Shown here one piece after another: positions 1 to 11,005 of a stretch of DNA of 26,563 nt. The stretch is from assembly GCA_002327765.1 (NCBI GenBank), contig DCUH01000101.1, forward strand, positions 4,697 through 31,259. The letters are read 5' to 3'. This stretch comes from a bacterium UBA2219 (GTDB lineage Bacteria > Desulfobacterota > Deferrimicrobia > Deferrimicrobiales > Deferrimicrobiaceae). Both the position numbers and the translations under genes were made by a program. The notes beneath the pieces are model-generated. The model was given only the letters and a program-made list of their open reading frames with translations, ran no database searches and was not told where the DNA came from. Position 1 is the first letter of the stretch, and every line of letters begins with the position of its first letter.

Positions 1-447
1 GTCAAGATCGACATCGAGGACGACGGCACCGTGAAGATCGCGGCGGTCGACGCCGACTCCGCGCGGGCGGCCATCACCATCATCGAGGGGATCGCGCAGG
101 TCCCCGAGGTCGGGAAGGTCTACCAGGGGCGGGTCCGCAAGATCATGGAGTTCGGGGTGTTCGTGGAGATCTTCCCCGGGACCGACGGACTGCTGCACGT
201 CTCCCAGATCTCGAAGCACCGCGTCAACGCGTCCGAATGCTTCAAGGAAGGGGACGAGGTCACCGTTCGCGTCCTCGAGGTCGACCGGGACGGCAAGATC
301 CGGCTCTCCCACAAGGAGTTCGAGGAGGAGGGGCGCTTCAAGCCCGCGACGGGTCCGGCGCCGGGCGCCGAAAAGGAGCCGGGCTCCGGCAGGGAGCGCG
401 AACGGGACCGTGACCGGGGCCGCGGGGGACCGAGGGGAAGAAGGTAG
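1..447 (+). CDS. pnp: Polyribonucleotide nucleotidyltransferase (PNPase), C-terminal part
   Basis: The reading frame is open from base 1, so the gene begins outside the window and only about 148 C-terminal residues are seen. The first ~35 residues fit the end of a KH domain (IDIEDDGTVKIAA, then ARAAITIIEGI). An S1 RNA-binding domain follows at about nt 106-315 (VYQGRVRKIMEFGVFVEI, GLLHVSQIS, GDEVTVRVLEVD, KIRLSHKEF). This KH-S1 order at the C-terminus is diagnostic of PNPase, the phosphorolytic 3'-5' exoribonuclease. The tail after the S1 domain is a low-complexity Arg/Glu/Asp/Gly stretch with RG-rich ends, probably a disordered RNA- or protein-contact tail. The M16 peptidase gene starts 15 nt downstream; pnp - M16 peptidase - dut is a common bacterial order. 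The catalytic PH domains are outside the window. Confidence 0.93.
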   Translation, partial: VKIDIEDDGTVKIAAVDADSARAAITIIEGIAQVPEVGKVYQGRVRKIMEFGVFVEIFPGTDGLLHVSQISKHRVNASECFKEGDEVTVRVLEVDRDGKIRLSHKEFEEEGRFKPATGPAPGAEKEPGSGRERERDRDRGRGGPRGRR

Positions 448-462
448 TCGGCGGAAAGCCGG

Positions 463-1707
463 ATGTCGGTCGCGAGGTCCGTACTCGAAAACGGCGTAGC
501 GATAGTCACCGAACGTGTGCCGTACCTTCGTTCGGCCACCGCGGGGATCTGGGCACCGGTCGGGTCCCGGGCGGAAGGGCGGGCCGACAGCGGCATCGCC
601 CATTTCATCGAGCACATGCTGTTCAAGGGGACCGCGCGGCGCAAGGCCGTCGACATCTCCCGCGCCATCGAGTCGGTCGGAGGGACGATGAACGCCTACA
701 CGTCCCGCGAGTTCACCTATTTCTACGCGAAGGCCATGGAGAAGGACTTTCCGCTCCTGGTCGACCTCCTGTCGGACATCTACCGGAACTCGGTCTTCGA
801 GGAGACGGAGCTCGCCCGGGAAAAGGGCGTCATCCTCCAGGAGATCCTGATGGTGGACGACACCCCCGAGGAGTTCCTGAGCGATTTCTTCAACCTTTCC
901 TACTGGGGAGGGCACCCGCTGGGCAGCCCCGTCCAGGGGACGGCGGAGAGCGTCGGGCGGTTCGACCGGCGCACGGTCGTGGAGTATTTCGCGGACCGGT
1001 TTCGCCGGAGGGGGATCGTCGTGACGGTCGTCGGCAACCTCCCGCACGAAGCGGTGGTCTCCGCGGTCCGGGAGGCGTTGGAATCGCTCGACCTTGGGGA
1101 GCCGCTGGGCGTCCGTCCGCCGACTCCGCCCGTGCGCGGGACGTTCCTGAAGCGGAAGGAGCTCGAGCAGGCGCACCTGTGCATCGGCGCGCCCGGCGTG
1201 TCCCGCAGGGACGATCGGGTCTTCGCGCTCGACGTGGTGAACGCGGTGCTCGGCGGCAGCACCTCCAGCCGGCTCTTCCAGCAGGTGCGCGAGGAGAGGG
1301 GGCTGGCCTATTCCGTCGGCTCGACGGTGTCCGTCTACGCCGACGCGGGGATCCTCGAGATCTACGCCGGGACGGGGAGGGAGCACGTCGAGGAGGTGCT
1401 CGAGGTCGCGGGCGCGGTGGTCGATTCCCTGGGGGACGGCGGGATCACCGACGACGACGTCGCGTTCGCCAAGGAGCTCATCAAGGGGAACACCCTCCTG
1501 TCGCTCGAGAACACGATGTACCGCATGTCGCACCTCGCGATGAACGAGATGTTCCTCGACCGGCTGGAGCCGCCCGAGGAGGTCCTCGCGCGGGTCGAGG
1601 CGGTGACGCCCGCGCAGGTGCGGGAGCTGGCCGCGGAGCTGCTCCGCAGGGACCGGTTCACGCTGGCCGCCGTGGGGGACCTTCCCGAAGGGGAGCTGCG
1701 TTTTTGA
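463..1707 (+). CDS. Zinc-dependent M16 family peptidase (processing-peptidase-like)
   Basis: This 414-residue protein is the single-unit length of M16B peptidases related to mitochondrial processing peptidase. The inverted zinc motif HxxEH is at H47-F-I-E50-H51, and the third zinc ligand fits E127 in VILQEIL, exactly 76 residues after H51 as the family requires. The second M16 lobe is seen as GGSTSSRLFQQVREERGLAYSV at about residues 263-284, including the conserved R..Y pair region. It probably degrades short peptides in the cytoplasm; the real substrate is not visible here. The ATG at 463 is 15 nt after the pnp stop and the protein begins directly with the first family strand. The 3' end overlaps the dut start by 4 nt, so the two are probably translationally coupled. 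Confidence 0.93.
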   Translation: MSVARSVLENGVAIVTERVPYLRSATAGIWAPVGSRAEGRADSGIAHFIEHMLFKGTARRKAVDISRAIESVGGTMNAYTSREFTYFYAKAMEKDFPLLVDLLSDIYRNSVFEETELAREKGVILQEILMVDDTPEEFLSDFFNLSYWGGHPLGSPVQGTAESVGRFDRRTVVEYFADRFRRRGIVVTVVGNLPHEAVVSAVREALESLDLGEPLGVRPPTPPVRGTFLKRKELEQAHLCIGAPGVSRRDDRVFALDVVNAVLGGSTSSRLFQQVREERGLAYSVGSTVSVYADAGILEIYAGTGREHVEEVLEVAGAVVDSLGDGGITDDDVAFAKELIKGNTLLSLENTMYRMSHLAMNEMFLDRLEPPEEVLARVEAVTPAQVRELAAELLRRDRFTLAAVGDLPEGELRF

Positions 1708-2156
1708 GCCGCGGCGAGTGCCACGTCCGGGTGTCGCTTTTGCGCGGGGGCGAGGAGTTCCTGCCGGCGTACCAGACGGAAGGGTCGGCGGGGATGGACC
1801 TTTCGGCCGCGGTCGACGGGGAGGTGGTCATTCCCCCGATGGGAAGGGCGCTGATCCCCACGGGGGTGGCGCTGTCGCTCCCGCCGGGGGTGGAAGGGCA
1901 GGTCCGCCCCCGCAGCGGGCTTGCGATCCGGCACGGGGTGACGTGCCTGAACAGCCCCGGCACGATCGACGCGGACTACCGGGGCGAGGTCCATGTGATC
2001 CTCGCGAACCTTGGGGAGGAGCCGTTCCGCGTTCGCAGGGGCGACCGGATCGCCCAGATCGTGTTCTCCCCGGTGCTGTCGGCGCGCCTCGCGGTCGTTA
2101 TGGAGCTGGACGGCACCGCGCGCGGGGCTGGCGGTTTCGGACATACGGGAACGTGA
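1704..2156 (+). CDS. dut: dUTP diphosphatase (dUTPase)
   Basis: A 150-residue trimeric-type dUTPase, which hydrolyses dUTP to dUMP and PPi, keeping uracil out of DNA and feeding dTMP synthesis. All five motifs are visible: AGMDLSA (29-35), RPRSGLA (68-74), GTIDADYRGE (86-95, catalytic Asp about D90), GDRIAQIVF (113-121) and the C-terminal lid GAGGFGHTG (141-149). The start chosen is TTG at 1704, which overlaps the upstream TGA (TTGA) and has GAAGGGGAG 8 nt upstream. A GTG at 1731 is possible but would cut close to the first beta strand. The lid carries FGHTG where FGSTG is usual, a minor variation. Confidence 0.93.
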   Translation: MSRGECHVRVSLLRGGEEFLPAYQTEGSAGMDLSAAVDGEVVIPPMGRALIPTGVALSLPPGVEGQVRPRSGLAIRHGVTCLNSPGTIDADYRGEVHVILANLGEEPFRVRRGDRIAQIVFSPVLSARLAVVMELDGTARGAGGFGHTGT

Positions 2157-2166
2157 GGGGGGCGCC

Positions 2167-3483
2167 ATGATCGAACGGTACACGCGGCCCGAAATGGCGG
2201 CCATATGGCAGGACGAGAACCGGTTCCGGATCTGGCTCGAGATCGAGATCCTCGCGATGGAGGCGATGGTCCGGAAGGGGCTGATCCCGAAGGAGGCTCT
2301 CGCGCGGGTCCGCCGCAAGGCGGCATTCGACAAGGGCCGGATCGACGAGATCGAGAAGAGGGTGAAGCACGACGTCATCGCCTTCCTCACATCCGTGGCG
2401 GAGCACATCGGGGAGGACTCCCGCTTCCTGCACGTCGGGATGACCAGCTCCGACGTGCTGGACACCTCGTTCGCGGTCCAGATGCGCCAGGCGCTCACGC
2501 TGCTGATCGGCGAGGCCCGGGGGGTCTTCGAGGTCCTCAAGCGCCGGGCGATCGAGAATCGGGGCACGGTGATGATCGGGCGGACGCACGGCATCCACGC
2601 GGAGCCGGTCACGTTCGGGTGGAAGATGGCGCTGTGGGCCGACGAGGTGAGGCGCGACATCGCGCGCCTGGAACGGGCCCGGGACGTCATCTCCGTCGGC
2701 AAGATCTCCGGGGCGGTGGGGACCTTCGCCAACATCGAGCCCTTCGTCGAGGAGCACGTCTGCAGGAAGCTGGGCCTGATCCCCGCGCCGGCGTCCACCC
2801 AGGTGATCCAGCGCGACCGTCACGCCGAGGTGTTCGCCACGCTTGCGATCGTCGGGTCCTCCCTCGACAAGTTCGCGACGGAGATCCGGCACCTCCAGCG
2901 GACCGAGGTGCTCGAGGCGGAGGAGTTCTTCTCCGCGGGGCAGAAAGGATCCTCTGCGATGCCCCACAAGCGCAACCCGGTCCTTTCCGAAAACATCTCG
3001 GGCCTCTCGCGGCTGCTGCGCGGGTACGCCGTCACGGCGATGGAGAACGTCGCCCTGTGGCACGAGCGGGACATCAGCCACTCCTCGGCGGAGAGGGTGA
3101 TCGCCCCCGACGCCACCATCGTCCTCCACTTCGCCCTCGGGCGGTTCCGCGGGATGATGGAGAAACTCGTGATCTATCCCGAACGCATGATGAAGAACCT
3201 CCGGAGCACCAACGGGCTGCTCTTTTCACAGAGGGTCCTGCTGGCGCTGGCGGCGAAGGGGTTCTCCAGGGAGAAGGCGTACGAGGTCGTGCAGCGGTCG
3301 GCAATGAAGTCCTGGAGGACGGGGCAGCAGCTCCGGACGCTCCTGTGGAAGGACCGTGAAGTGCGGTCGGCGCTGTCGAAGGAGGAGTTCGACCTGCTGT
3401 TCGACATCGGCTACTACGTCAAGAACATCGACGGGATCATCGATCGGGTGTTCGCGGCGGATGCCAGGAGGGCAAAGGCGTGA
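2167..3483 (+). CDS. purB: Adenylosuccinate lyase
   Basis: A 438-residue fumarase/aspartase-superfamily enzyme. It releases fumarate from SAICAR and from adenylosuccinate, so it serves both IMP and AMP synthesis. The superfamily signature GSSAMPHKRNP is at residues 261-271, with the flexible catalytic serine within S262/S263. The first conserved region is seen as HVGMTSSDVLDTS and the second as GRTHGIHAEPVTFG. The ATG at 2167 is preceded by GAGGGG; the protein starts IERYTRPEMAAIW, typical of the short bacterial PurB. The open frame extends further upstream but only through dut in another frame. The end overlaps the purS GTG by 4 nt (GTGA), starting the coupled purSQL run. Confidence 0.95.
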   Translation: MIERYTRPEMAAIWQDENRFRIWLEIEILAMEAMVRKGLIPKEALARVRRKAAFDKGRIDEIEKRVKHDVIAFLTSVAEHIGEDSRFLHVGMTSSDVLDTSFAVQMRQALTLLIGEARGVFEVLKRRAIENRGTVMIGRTHGIHAEPVTFGWKMALWADEVRRDIARLERARDVISVGKISGAVGTFANIEPFVEEHVCRKLGLIPAPASTQVIQRDRHAEVFATLAIVGSSLDKFATEIRHLQRTEVLEAEEFFSAGQKGSSAMPHKRNPVLSENISGLSRLLRGYAVTAMENVALWHERDISHSSAERVIAPDATIVLHFALGRFRGMMEKLVIYPERMMKNLRSTNGLLFSQRVLLALAAKGFSREKAYEVVQRSAMKSWRTGQQLRTLLWKDREVRSALSKEEFDLLFDIGYYVKNIDGIIDRVFAADARRAKA

Positions 3484-3719
3484 AGGCGAAGATCTACGTG
3501 ACTCTCAAGAAAGGGGTCCTCGACCCGCAGGGGAGGGCGATCCTCTCCTCGCTGTCCCACCTCGGGATCGCCGGGGTGGAGGATGTCCGCGTCGGGAAAT
3601 ACATGGAGGTCCGGCTCAAGGACGCCGCCCCGGACGACGCGCGGCGGCTGCTCGACGACGCGTGCCGGCGGCTCCTCGCCAACACGGTCATCGAGGAGTA
3701 CCGGATCGAGATCGAGTGA
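3480..3719 (+). CDS. purS: Phosphoribosylformylglycinamidine synthase subunit PurS
   Basis: This 79-residue protein is the small third subunit of the PurSQL form of FGAM synthase, where it bridges PurQ and PurL and supports ammonia channelling. It shows the family opening KIYVTLKKGVLDPQG and the middle GVEDVRVGKYMEVRL, and ends in VIEEYRIEIE. The GTG start overlaps the purB stop, and purQ begins 11 nt downstream. The presence of purS agrees with the short PurL encoded two genes on; large single-chain PurL proteins do not need it. Confidence 0.94.
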   Translation: MKAKIYVTLKKGVLDPQGRAILSSLSHLGIAGVEDVRVGKYMEVRLKDAAPDDARRLLDDACRRLLANTVIEEYRIEIE

Positions 3720-3730
3720 AGGGGATCGCG

Positions 3731-4428
3731 ATGAGAATTGCCGTCCCGGTGTTCCCGGGCTCCAACTGCGATCACGACGCCTACCACGCGCTCAAGCACG
3801 TCGTCGGGGTGGACACCGCCTTCGTCTGGCACAAGCGGTCGTCCCTGGAAGGATTCGACGCCGTGGTGATACCGGGCGGCTTCACCTACGGGGACTACCT
3901 CCGCTGCGGGGCGATGGCGAAGCTCTCCCCCGTGATGGACGCGGTCCGCCGGTTCGCGGAGGGCGGCGGGCCGGTGATCGGCATCTGCAACGGGTTCCAG
4001 ATCCTCCTCGAGTCGGGGCTGCTGCCGGGGGCCATGATGGTGAACGAGTCGCTCCGGTTCGTCTGCGAATACGTTCACTTGCGGGCGGAGACCGGCCGCA
4101 CGCCCTTCACGGGAGGGATCGCCCCGGGGACGGTGCTGAAGATACCGGTCGCGCACTACCAGGGGAACTACTTCGCCGACGACGCGACGCTGGCCGCGCT
4201 CGAGGAGAGGCGGCAGGTGGTGTTCCGGTACTGCGACCCGTCGGGGGACCCGACCGCCGGATCCAACCCGAACGGCTCCGCCCGGAACATCGCGGGGATC
4301 TGCAACGAGCGGGGGAACGTCCTCGGCATGATGCCGCACCCCGAGCGCTGCTCGGAAGAGGAGCTGGGAAGCGCCGACGGGCGGCGCCTGTTCGATTCCA
4401 TGGTCGCCTGGCTCAAGGAGAAAGGGAA

Positions 4429-4432
<4 letters not shown>
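3731..4432 (+). CDS. purQ: Phosphoribosylformylglycinamidine synthase, glutaminase subunit PurQ
   Basis: A 233-residue class I glutamine amidotransferase that supplies ammonia from glutamine to PurL. The nucleophile elbow GICNGFQIL places the catalytic cysteine at C86; the His and Glu of the triad fit H203 and E205 in MMPHPER. The N-terminus MRIAVPVFPGSNCD and the oxyanion strand VIPGGFTYGDYLR are typical. The ATG at 3731 has AAGGGG 6 nt upstream. The frame is open upstream but that part reads across purS and purB. The stop overlaps the purL ATG (ATGA), so PurQ and PurL are probably made in matched amounts. Confidence 0.95.
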
Positions 4433-6663
<2,231 letters not shown>

Positions 6664-6673
6664 AGGGGCGGCC

Positions 6674-8095
6674 ATGCTGGACGGTTGGCACGAGGAATGC
6701 GGGATCTTCGGGGTCTTCGGCCACCCCGAGGCGGCGAACCTGACCTACCTCGGGCTATACGCCCTGCAGCACAGGGGGCAGGAAAGCGCCGGGATCGCCT
6801 GCTCCGACGGCGAGGTGATCACCTTCCACAAGGACATGGGGCTTGTCGCCGACATCTTTTCCGAGGAGACCTTGTGCCGCCTCCCCGGCAGCAGCTCCAT
6901 CGGCCACGTGCGCTACTCGACGACGGGCACTTCCGAGCTGAAGAACTCCCAGCCGCTGGTGGTCGATTTCGAGTCCCGGTCCATCGCCGTCGCCCACAAC
7001 GGGAACCTCGTCAACGGTCACGAGATCAAGCGGGAGCTGGAAACCTCCGGCTCCGTCTTCCAGTCCTCGATGGACACCGAGGTGATCATCCACCTCATAG
7101 CGCGGTCGCGCAAGGAGCGGATCGAGGACCGGATCGCGGAGGCCCTGAAGCAGGTCCGGGGCGCCTACTCGCTCCTGTTCCTGACGCGGGACAAGCTGAT
7201 CGCCGTCCGGGACCCGCATGGCATCCGCCCCCTGGTGCTCGGCAGGCTGAAGGGGACCGGCGGCGGGACCGTGATCTGCTCCGAGACGTGCGCGCTCGAC
7301 CTGATCGAGGCGGAAATCGTCCGGGAGGTCGATCCCGGGGAGATGATCGTGGTGGATTCCCGCGGGATCGAGTCCTACAGGCCGTTCCTGCCGGCCGTGG
7401 AGCGGTTCTGCATCTTCGAGCACGTCTACTTCGCCCGGCCCGATTCGATCATCGGCGGCGGGACCGTCTACGAGGTCCGGAAGGAGCTGGGGCGCCAGCT
7501 CGCCCGGGAGCATCCCGTCGAGGCCGACATCGTCATCCCCATCCCCGACTCCGGCGTGCCGGCGGCGCTCGGGTATTCGGAGGAGTCCGGGATCCCCTTC
7601 GAGATGGGGCTGATCCGGAACCACTACGTCGGGCGCACCTTCATCGAGCCGCAGCAGTCGATCCGGCATTTCGGCGTGAAGGTCAAGCTGAACGCCGTGC
7701 GCGGCGTGGTGAGGGGGAAACGGGTCGTGGTGGTGGACGACTCCATCGTCCGGGGGACGACGGGGCGCAAGATCATCAAGATGATCCGGGCGGCAGGCGC
7801 GAAGGAGATCCACGTGCGCATCAGCTCCCCTCCGACCTGCTACCCGTGCTTCTACGGGATCGACACCCCCCTGCGGCGCGACCTGATCGCCGCGACGCAC
7901 ACGCTGGAGGAGATCAACACCTATCTTACCTCCGACACCCTCGGGTACCTGTCCATCCAGGGGCTCCACGCCTGCGTGCCGAACGGGAAAACGACCTATT
8001 GCGACGCGTGCTTCTCAGGGAACTATACGATCCCGCTGGAAACGGAGGAGCCCGGGGAGCAGCTCAACCTGTTCCGGGGGTCGGTCTGCATCTGA
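6674..8095 (+). CDS. purF: Amidophosphoribosyltransferase
   Basis: This 473-residue protein catalyses the first committed step of purine synthesis, PRPP plus glutamine to phosphoribosylamine. An Ntn-type glutaminase domain is N-terminal: MLDGWHEECGIFG implies removal of an eight-residue propeptide to expose catalytic C9. The C-terminal phosphoribosyltransferase domain carries the PRPP loop VVVVDDSIVRGTT at 351-363. Cysteines at C246 (FCIFEHVYF), C389/C392 (TCYPCFYG) and C443/C446 (CDACFSG) match the [4Fe-4S] cluster pattern of the Bacillus-type enzyme, which is oxygen-sensitive; the E. coli type lacks it. ATG at 6674 is preceded by AAAGGGGCG. The next gene, pyrE, is 38 nt away. Confidence 0.95.
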   Translation: MLDGWHEECGIFGVFGHPEAANLTYLGLYALQHRGQESAGIACSDGEVITFHKDMGLVADIFSEETLCRLPGSSSIGHVRYSTTGTSELKNSQPLVVDFESRSIAVAHNGNLVNGHEIKRELETSGSVFQSSMDTEVIIHLIARSRKERIEDRIAEALKQVRGAYSLLFLTRDKLIAVRDPHGIRPLVLGRLKGTGGGTVICSETCALDLIEAEIVREVDPGEMIVVDSRGIESYRPFLPAVERFCIFEHVYFARPDSIIGGGTVYEVRKELGRQLAREHPVEADIVIPIPDSGVPAALGYSEESGIPFEMGLIRNHYVGRTFIEPQQSIRHFGVKVKLNAVRGVVRGKRVVVVDDSIVRGTTGRKIIKMIRAAGAKEIHVRISSPPTCYPCFYGIDTPLRRDLIAATHTLEEINTYLTSDTLGYLSIQGLHACVPNGKTTYCDACFSGNYTIPLETEEPGEQLNLFRGSVCI

Positions 8096-8133
8096 TCGCC
8101 GGGGCGAACGCCGATACGACACCGGGGGAGCGC

Positions 8134-8730
8134 ATGAAGACCGACGCCAGGGGCCCCGCCGTGTTCCCTGCCGAACTCGCCGGGGACCGCCGCCGGCTCC
8201 TTTTCATCCTGAAGGAAAAAAGCTACGAGAAGCGGAAGGTCGTCCTGACCTCGGGGCGCGAGTCCGATTTCTACATCGACTGCAGGCAGGCCACGCTCCA
8301 CGCGGAAGGCGCGCTGCTCACCGGGCGGCTCTTCTGCGCGATGCTCGAGGCGGGGGAGAGGCCCGAGGCGGTGGGCGGCATCACCCTCGGGGCGGACCCG
8401 ATCGTCACCGCCGTGTCGCTCACCAGCGCGCTCCGGGGATGGCCGGTGCCCGCCTTCATCATCCGGAAGGAGCCCAAGAAGCACGGGACGACCCAGTGGA
8501 TCGAGGGCACGAAGAACCTGCGGGAGGGGATGCGCGTGGCAATCCTCGAGGACGTGGTCACCACGGGCGGATCGACCCTCAAGGCCATCGAGCGCGCGCA
8601 GATGTCCGGCCTGGTCGTGGCGCGGGTCCTGTGCCTCGTCGACCGGAACGAGGGGGGCGCGGACGCCGTCGCCGCGGCGGGTTACCGGATCGAGCCGATG
8701 TTCACGAAGGAGGACGTGGAGAATGCCTGA
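8134..8730 (+). CDS. pyrE: Orotate phosphoribosyltransferase
   Basis: A 198-residue enzyme that joins orotate to PRPP to give OMP in pyrimidine synthesis. The PRPP-binding loop VAILEDVVTTGGST is at about 135-148, the catalytic loop RKEPKKHG at 111-118 and the substrate region TSGRESDFYIDCR at 39-51. The ATG at 8134 has GGGGGAG 3-4 nt upstream, a strong but closely spaced ribosome site. It is the only pyrimidine gene in this purine run. Its last 8 nt overlap the start of the following lipoprotein gene in another frame. Confidence 0.94.
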   Translation: MKTDARGPAVFPAELAGDRRRLLFILKEKSYEKRKVVLTSGRESDFYIDCRQATLHAEGALLTGRLFCAMLEAGERPEAVGGITLGADPIVTAVSLTSALRGWPVPAFIIRKEPKKHGTTQWIEGTKNLREGMRVAILEDVVTTGGSTLKAIERAQMSGLVVARVLCLVDRNEGGADAVAAAGYRIEPMFTKEDVENA

Positions 8731-9352
8731 CCCCCGCAGGCTCGCCGCGGGGGCCCTGGCCATCCTGCTGGCCGCGTCCTCCGGGGCGGGGTGCGGGCCG
8801 CGGTCGGTCGCCCTGTACGAGACGGTCGCCGGCTCGCCTTCGTACGGCCGGGTTACGGAAAGCCACACGCGCACCCGGGAGGTTCACGACGGGCTGGACA
8901 CGCGGTTCGTCCTCTCCGCGACGTGGCTCTCCGGGGCGTGGGTGAAGGCGTTCGCGGAGGAGTACTCCGGCATCTACTACCTGGATTCCGCCCGGAGCGA
9001 GCGCGTGGTCGCTCGGTGGCGAGGCGAGTCGGAGCGGTACGTGCGGTTCTTCGTGGCGCTATGGGTTCCGGACGAGAGGGGCAACGACCTGGAGAAGCCC
9101 GGCTCGGTCTGGAGCCTCCGCCTGGTGCGGTCGGACGAGAAGGATTTCGAGCCGGCGTATGTCCGGGCCTCCTCCTTGAAGCCCGAGGAGGTCTCCCGGT
9201 TCTTCCCGCACTCCGGAACGTGGTACCGGGCCTACGAGGTCGCGTTTCCCAAGGAGGCGGAATCTCCGCCGGAGCCCCCGAAGGAGGGGACCCCGCGCCT
9301 GAAGCTCGTGCTGGCCGGGGTGCAGGGGCGCGCCGTCCTGGCCTGGAGGTAG
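8723..9352 (+). CDS. Hypothetical protein, putative lipoprotein
   Basis: A 209-residue protein I do not recognise. The N-terminus has basic residues (R5, R6), a hydrophobic stretch of about 14 residues and a cysteine at C24 in SSGAGC, which fits a lipoprotein signal with a slightly weak lipobox (Gly at -3). The rest has many aromatic residues and alternating strand-like segments (VKAFAEEYSGIYYL, YVRFFVALWV, RLKLVLAGVQ) and a proline/glutamate linker near the end (SPPEPPKEG), so a small beta-rich periplasmic or outer-membrane-attached domain is likely. It overlaps pyrE by 8 nt and is probably co-transcribed with it. It converges on nadB with only 10 nt between the stops. Confidence 0.75.
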   Translation: MPDPRRLAAGALAILLAASSGAGCGPRSVALYETVAGSPSYGRVTESHTRTREVHDGLDTRFVLSATWLSGAWVKAFAEEYSGIYYLDSARSERVVARWRGESERYVRFFVALWVPDERGNDLEKPGSVWSLRLVRSDEKDFEPAYVRASSLKPEEVSRFFPHSGTWYRAYEVAFPKEAESPPEPPKEGTPRLKLVLAGVQGRAVLAWR

Positions 9353-9362
9353 CGCTTCCCCT

Positions 9363-10967
9363 TCACGCCGGGTAGCGGCGGATCAGCGTGTCCTTCCTGC
9401 CATGCTCGTCGTCCTGGTACGGGTAGTCGATCGTGGTGTGGAGCCCCCGGCTCTCCTTCCTCTGAAGGGCGCACCGGACGATCAGTTCCGCCACCGTGCA
9501 GATGTTGCGAAGCTCCAGCAGGTCGCCCGTGACCCGGAAGTTCCAGTAATACTCCGAGATCTCCCGCCTCAGCATATCGATCCGGTCGAGGGCCCGGAAC
9601 AGCCGCTTGTTCGACCGCACGATCCCCACGTAGTTCCACATGATGCGCCGGATCTCGTCCCAGTTGTGCGTGACGACGACCGCCTCGTCCGGTTCCTGCG
9701 CCTCCCCGACTTCCCACTTCGGGATCTCGATCCGGGGCCTGGGCTTGCCCGTGTACGCCTCCGAGGCGCGCCGGAAGGCACGGTCGGAGAAGACCAGCGC
9801 CTCCAGGAGCGAGTTGGAGGCGAGCCGGTTGGCTCCGTGGAGCCCCGTGCAGGCGCATTCCCCGACGGCGAACAGCCGCGGGATGTCCGTCTCCCCGTGC
9901 AGGTCCGTTAGGACGCCGCCGCACTGGTAGTGCGCGGCCGGGACCACCGGCAGCGGCTCCTTCGTCATGTCGATGCCGAACGACAGGCACGTCTTGTGAA
10001 TGTTCGGAAAATGCTTCCGGATGAATGCCTTCCCCTTGTGCCGGATGTCGAGGTAGACGCAGTCCTCGCCGGTCCGCTTGAGCTCGGCGTCGATCGCCCG
10101 GGCGACGATGTCCCTGGGGGCGAGCTCCTTCATCTGGTGAATTCCCTCCATGAACCGCTTCCCGGCGCGGTTCACCAGGACGGCCCCTTCGCCGCGCACC
10201 GCTTCCGAGATGAGGAACGACTTGGCGTGGGGATGGAAGAGGCAGGTGGGGTGGAACTGGACGAACTCCATGTTCGCGATCGTGGCCCCGGCCCGGTACG
10301 CCATGGCGATCCCGTCCCCCGTGGCGATGTCGGGGTTGCTCGTGTAGAGGTACACCTTCCCGGAGCCCCCGGTGGCGAGGACCGTCGCGTCGGCCACGAA
10401 CGTGTTGATCGCACCGGTCTTCTGGTCCAGGACGTAGGCTCCGAGCACCTCGTCGGGGTGGCGACGGTCGAAGGCGATCTTCTGGCGGGTGATGAGGTTT
10501 ACCGCCGCGTGATGCTCGAACAGGCGGATCTTCGGGTTTTCCCGCACCCGTTCGAGCAGCGCCCGCTCGACCTCGCGCCCCGTCAGGTCCTCCGCGTGGA
10601 AGATCCGGCGCTTCGAGTGCCCGCCCTCGCGGTGGAGGTCGTATTCCCTTTTCCCGGTGCGTCGGGTGAACCGGACCCCCCAGTCGATCAGCTCCCGGAT
10701 CTTCGAAGGCGCGTCGCGCACCACCAGGTCCACCGTATCGGTATGGCACAGCCCCGCACCCGCGCGGTGCGTGTCCTCGATATGCGATTCGAACGAATCC
10801 TCGCCGCTCCAGACGGTGGCGATGCCGCCCTGGGCGTAATTGGTGCTGGACTCGGCCGCCTCCTTCTTCGTGAGGATGTTGACCGTGCCTTTCTTCGCCG
10901 CCCGCAAGGCAAAGCTTAACCCCGCGATTCCACTACCGATTATAAGGAACCTCGAAACCCTGTCCAT
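9363..10967 (-). CDS. nadB: L-aspartate oxidase
   Basis: A 534-residue FAD enzyme that oxidises L-aspartate to iminoaspartate, the first step of de novo NAD synthesis. The dinucleotide-binding motif is at residues 11-16 (IIGSGIAGLSFALRAA). The NadB hallmarks are STNYAQGGIA near residue 42, EFVQFHPT in the middle and GLHGANRLASNSLLEALVF, where the Asn/Ser-rich stretch separates NadB from succinate dehydrogenase flavoproteins. The C-terminal helical domain is complete. The ATG at 10965-10967 has GGAGGG 5 nt upstream on the minus strand. nadA and nadC are not in the window. It diverges from the lytic transglycosylase gene across 77 nt. Confidence 0.95.
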   Translation of the reverse strand: MDRVSRFLIIGSGIAGLSFALRAAKKGTVNILTKKEAAESSTNYAQGGIATVWSGEDSFESHIEDTHRAGAGLCHTDTVDLVVRDAPSKIRELIDWGVRFTRRTGKREYDLHREGGHSKRRIFHAEDLTGREVERALLERVRENPKIRLFEHHAAVNLITRQKIAFDRRHPDEVLGAYVLDQKTGAINTFVADATVLATGGSGKVYLYTSNPDIATGDGIAMAYRAGATIANMEFVQFHPTCLFHPHAKSFLISEAVRGEGAVLVNRAGKRFMEGIHQMKELAPRDIVARAIDAELKRTGEDCVYLDIRHKGKAFIRKHFPNIHKTCLSFGIDMTKEPLPVVPAAHYQCGGVLTDLHGETDIPRLFAVGECACTGLHGANRLASNSLLEALVFSDRAFRRASEAYTGKPRPRIEIPKWEVGEAQEPDEAVVVTHNWDEIRRIMWNYVGIVRSNKRLFRALDRIDMLRREISEYYWNFRVTGDLLELRNICTVAELIVRCALQRKESRGLHTTIDYPYQDDEHGRKDTLIRRYPA

Positions 10968-11005
10968 GGGAGCCCTCCGGGCGGGACCGGCCGCCGGGCG
11001 CCGGT

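Noticed and set aside
9363..10967. Succinate dehydrogenase/fumarate reductase flavoprotein
   Set aside because: The GLHGANRLASNSLLEALVF and STNYAQGGIA segments and the lack of neighbouring sdh/frd genes point to L-aspartate oxidase.
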